Below are positions 63,857 through 64,000 of a stretch of DNA of 64,000 nucleotides, piece by piece. Source of the stretch: Pustulibacterium marinum (GTDB taxonomy: Bacteria; Bacteroidota; Bacteroidia; Flavobacteriales; Flavobacteriaceae); contig NZ_FPBK01000006.1 in the NCBI RefSeq assembly GCF_900116665.1, positions 112,407 to 176,406 of the forward strand. Reading direction: 5' to 3'. Positions within the stretch are counted from its first letter, which is position 1, and each line of letters opens with the position of its first letter. The notes beneath the pieces were generated by a model. The model ran no database searches and was not told the DNA's origin. It saw nothing but the letters and a program-made list of their open reading frames with translations. Position numbers and translations under genes: made by a program.

Positions 63857-64000
63857 ATGCAAGGCAAAAAGATCGTACAAGAAGCATTGTTCACCCAGTT
63901 TCTACTCAGTGACCATGTACCTCAAAACAATGTGTATCGAAAATTACAGCAGGTATTACAGCTTCAATATTTATACAAACTCACCAAACCCTATTACGGC
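63857..64000 (+). CDS. IS1182-type transposase, N-terminal part (cut by window edge)
   Basis: The first 48 codons (MQGKKIVQEALFTQFLLSDH..) match the start of Bacteroidota IS1182-family DDE transposases: a short leader, the VPxxNxYRKL segment and LYKLTKPYYG. The gene continues past the window. The left IS end should lie between the cruciform spacer (ending near 63785) and the start codon; TTGTGC-CTG-TTGCACAA near 63779-63795 marks the junction. The transposon interrupts the spacer array here. Confidence 0.8.
   Translation, partial: MQGKKIVQEALFTQFLLSDHVPQNNVYRKLQQVLQLQYLYKLTKPYYG

Overview
This 64 kb window looks like chromosome from a marine-type member of the Flavobacteriaceae (Bacteroidota). 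The DNA is AT-rich. Several promoters fit the Bacteroidota form (TTG, then TAnnTTTG); the best one drives the SRP RNA. Many lipoproteins carry short signals ending in SC(G/S). Family-typical genes include a stand-alone glutamate-synthase-like FMN protein, a fused alpha/beta 2-oxoacid dehydrogenase E1, DUF2007 proteins, a YtxJ bacilliredoxin and a HsdR-N protein beside holA.

Layout. Bases 1-1660 are a decayed, repeat-rich stretch: one small GIY-YIG nuclease gene, five copies of a 28 bp hairpin repeat, a pair of imperfect direct repeats and a possible IS66 scrap. From 1.66 to about 54.3 kb is mostly core genome. It holds a TPR histidine kinase/response regulator pair, lipoate ligase, Dps, an MscS channel, a NYN-LOTUS protein, ClpB, YtxJ, GlyA, two SDR enzymes, glutaminyl cyclase, SRP RNA, a transaldolase-type aldolase, an ABC-F ATPase, PheT, RecG, an M1 peptidase with a patatin, a GltB-like protein, a UvrD-type helicase, the tRNA t6A enzyme Sua5, an OmpA lipoprotein, a glycosyltransferase, HolA, GMP reductase, the E1 fusion, a degenerate M1-like outer-membrane protein, a LOG-family hydrolase and UvrA. 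Most convergent gene pairs share clear hairpin terminators.

From about 54.3 kb to the right edge the sequence turns accessory: short hypothetical genes, nearly all on the minus strand. It contains a secreted-protein gene broken by three separate lesions (56129-56734), three copies of an IS3-like transposase 3'-end fragment, the 3' end of a tRNA gene without its 5' part, and the first 48 codons of an IS1182-type transposase at the edge.

The most interesting signal is in 57.0-63.8 kb. Single genes (macrodomain-like, HEPN-like, DUF4238, lipoprotein and unknowns) are bounded tightly by gene-specific inverted repeats: a GTT-type box just before the start codon and a complementary ...AAC box at or just after the stop. 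Between genes lie long imperfect palindromes with side hairpins, some sharing an AGCCGCAATG box. This is the topology of an integron cassette array (R'-gene-R''-attC), but the boxes are not canonical and no integrase gene is in the window. I infer a cassette-like mobile gene system, now partly overwritten by IS remnants. This is a hypothesis from sequence pattern alone.
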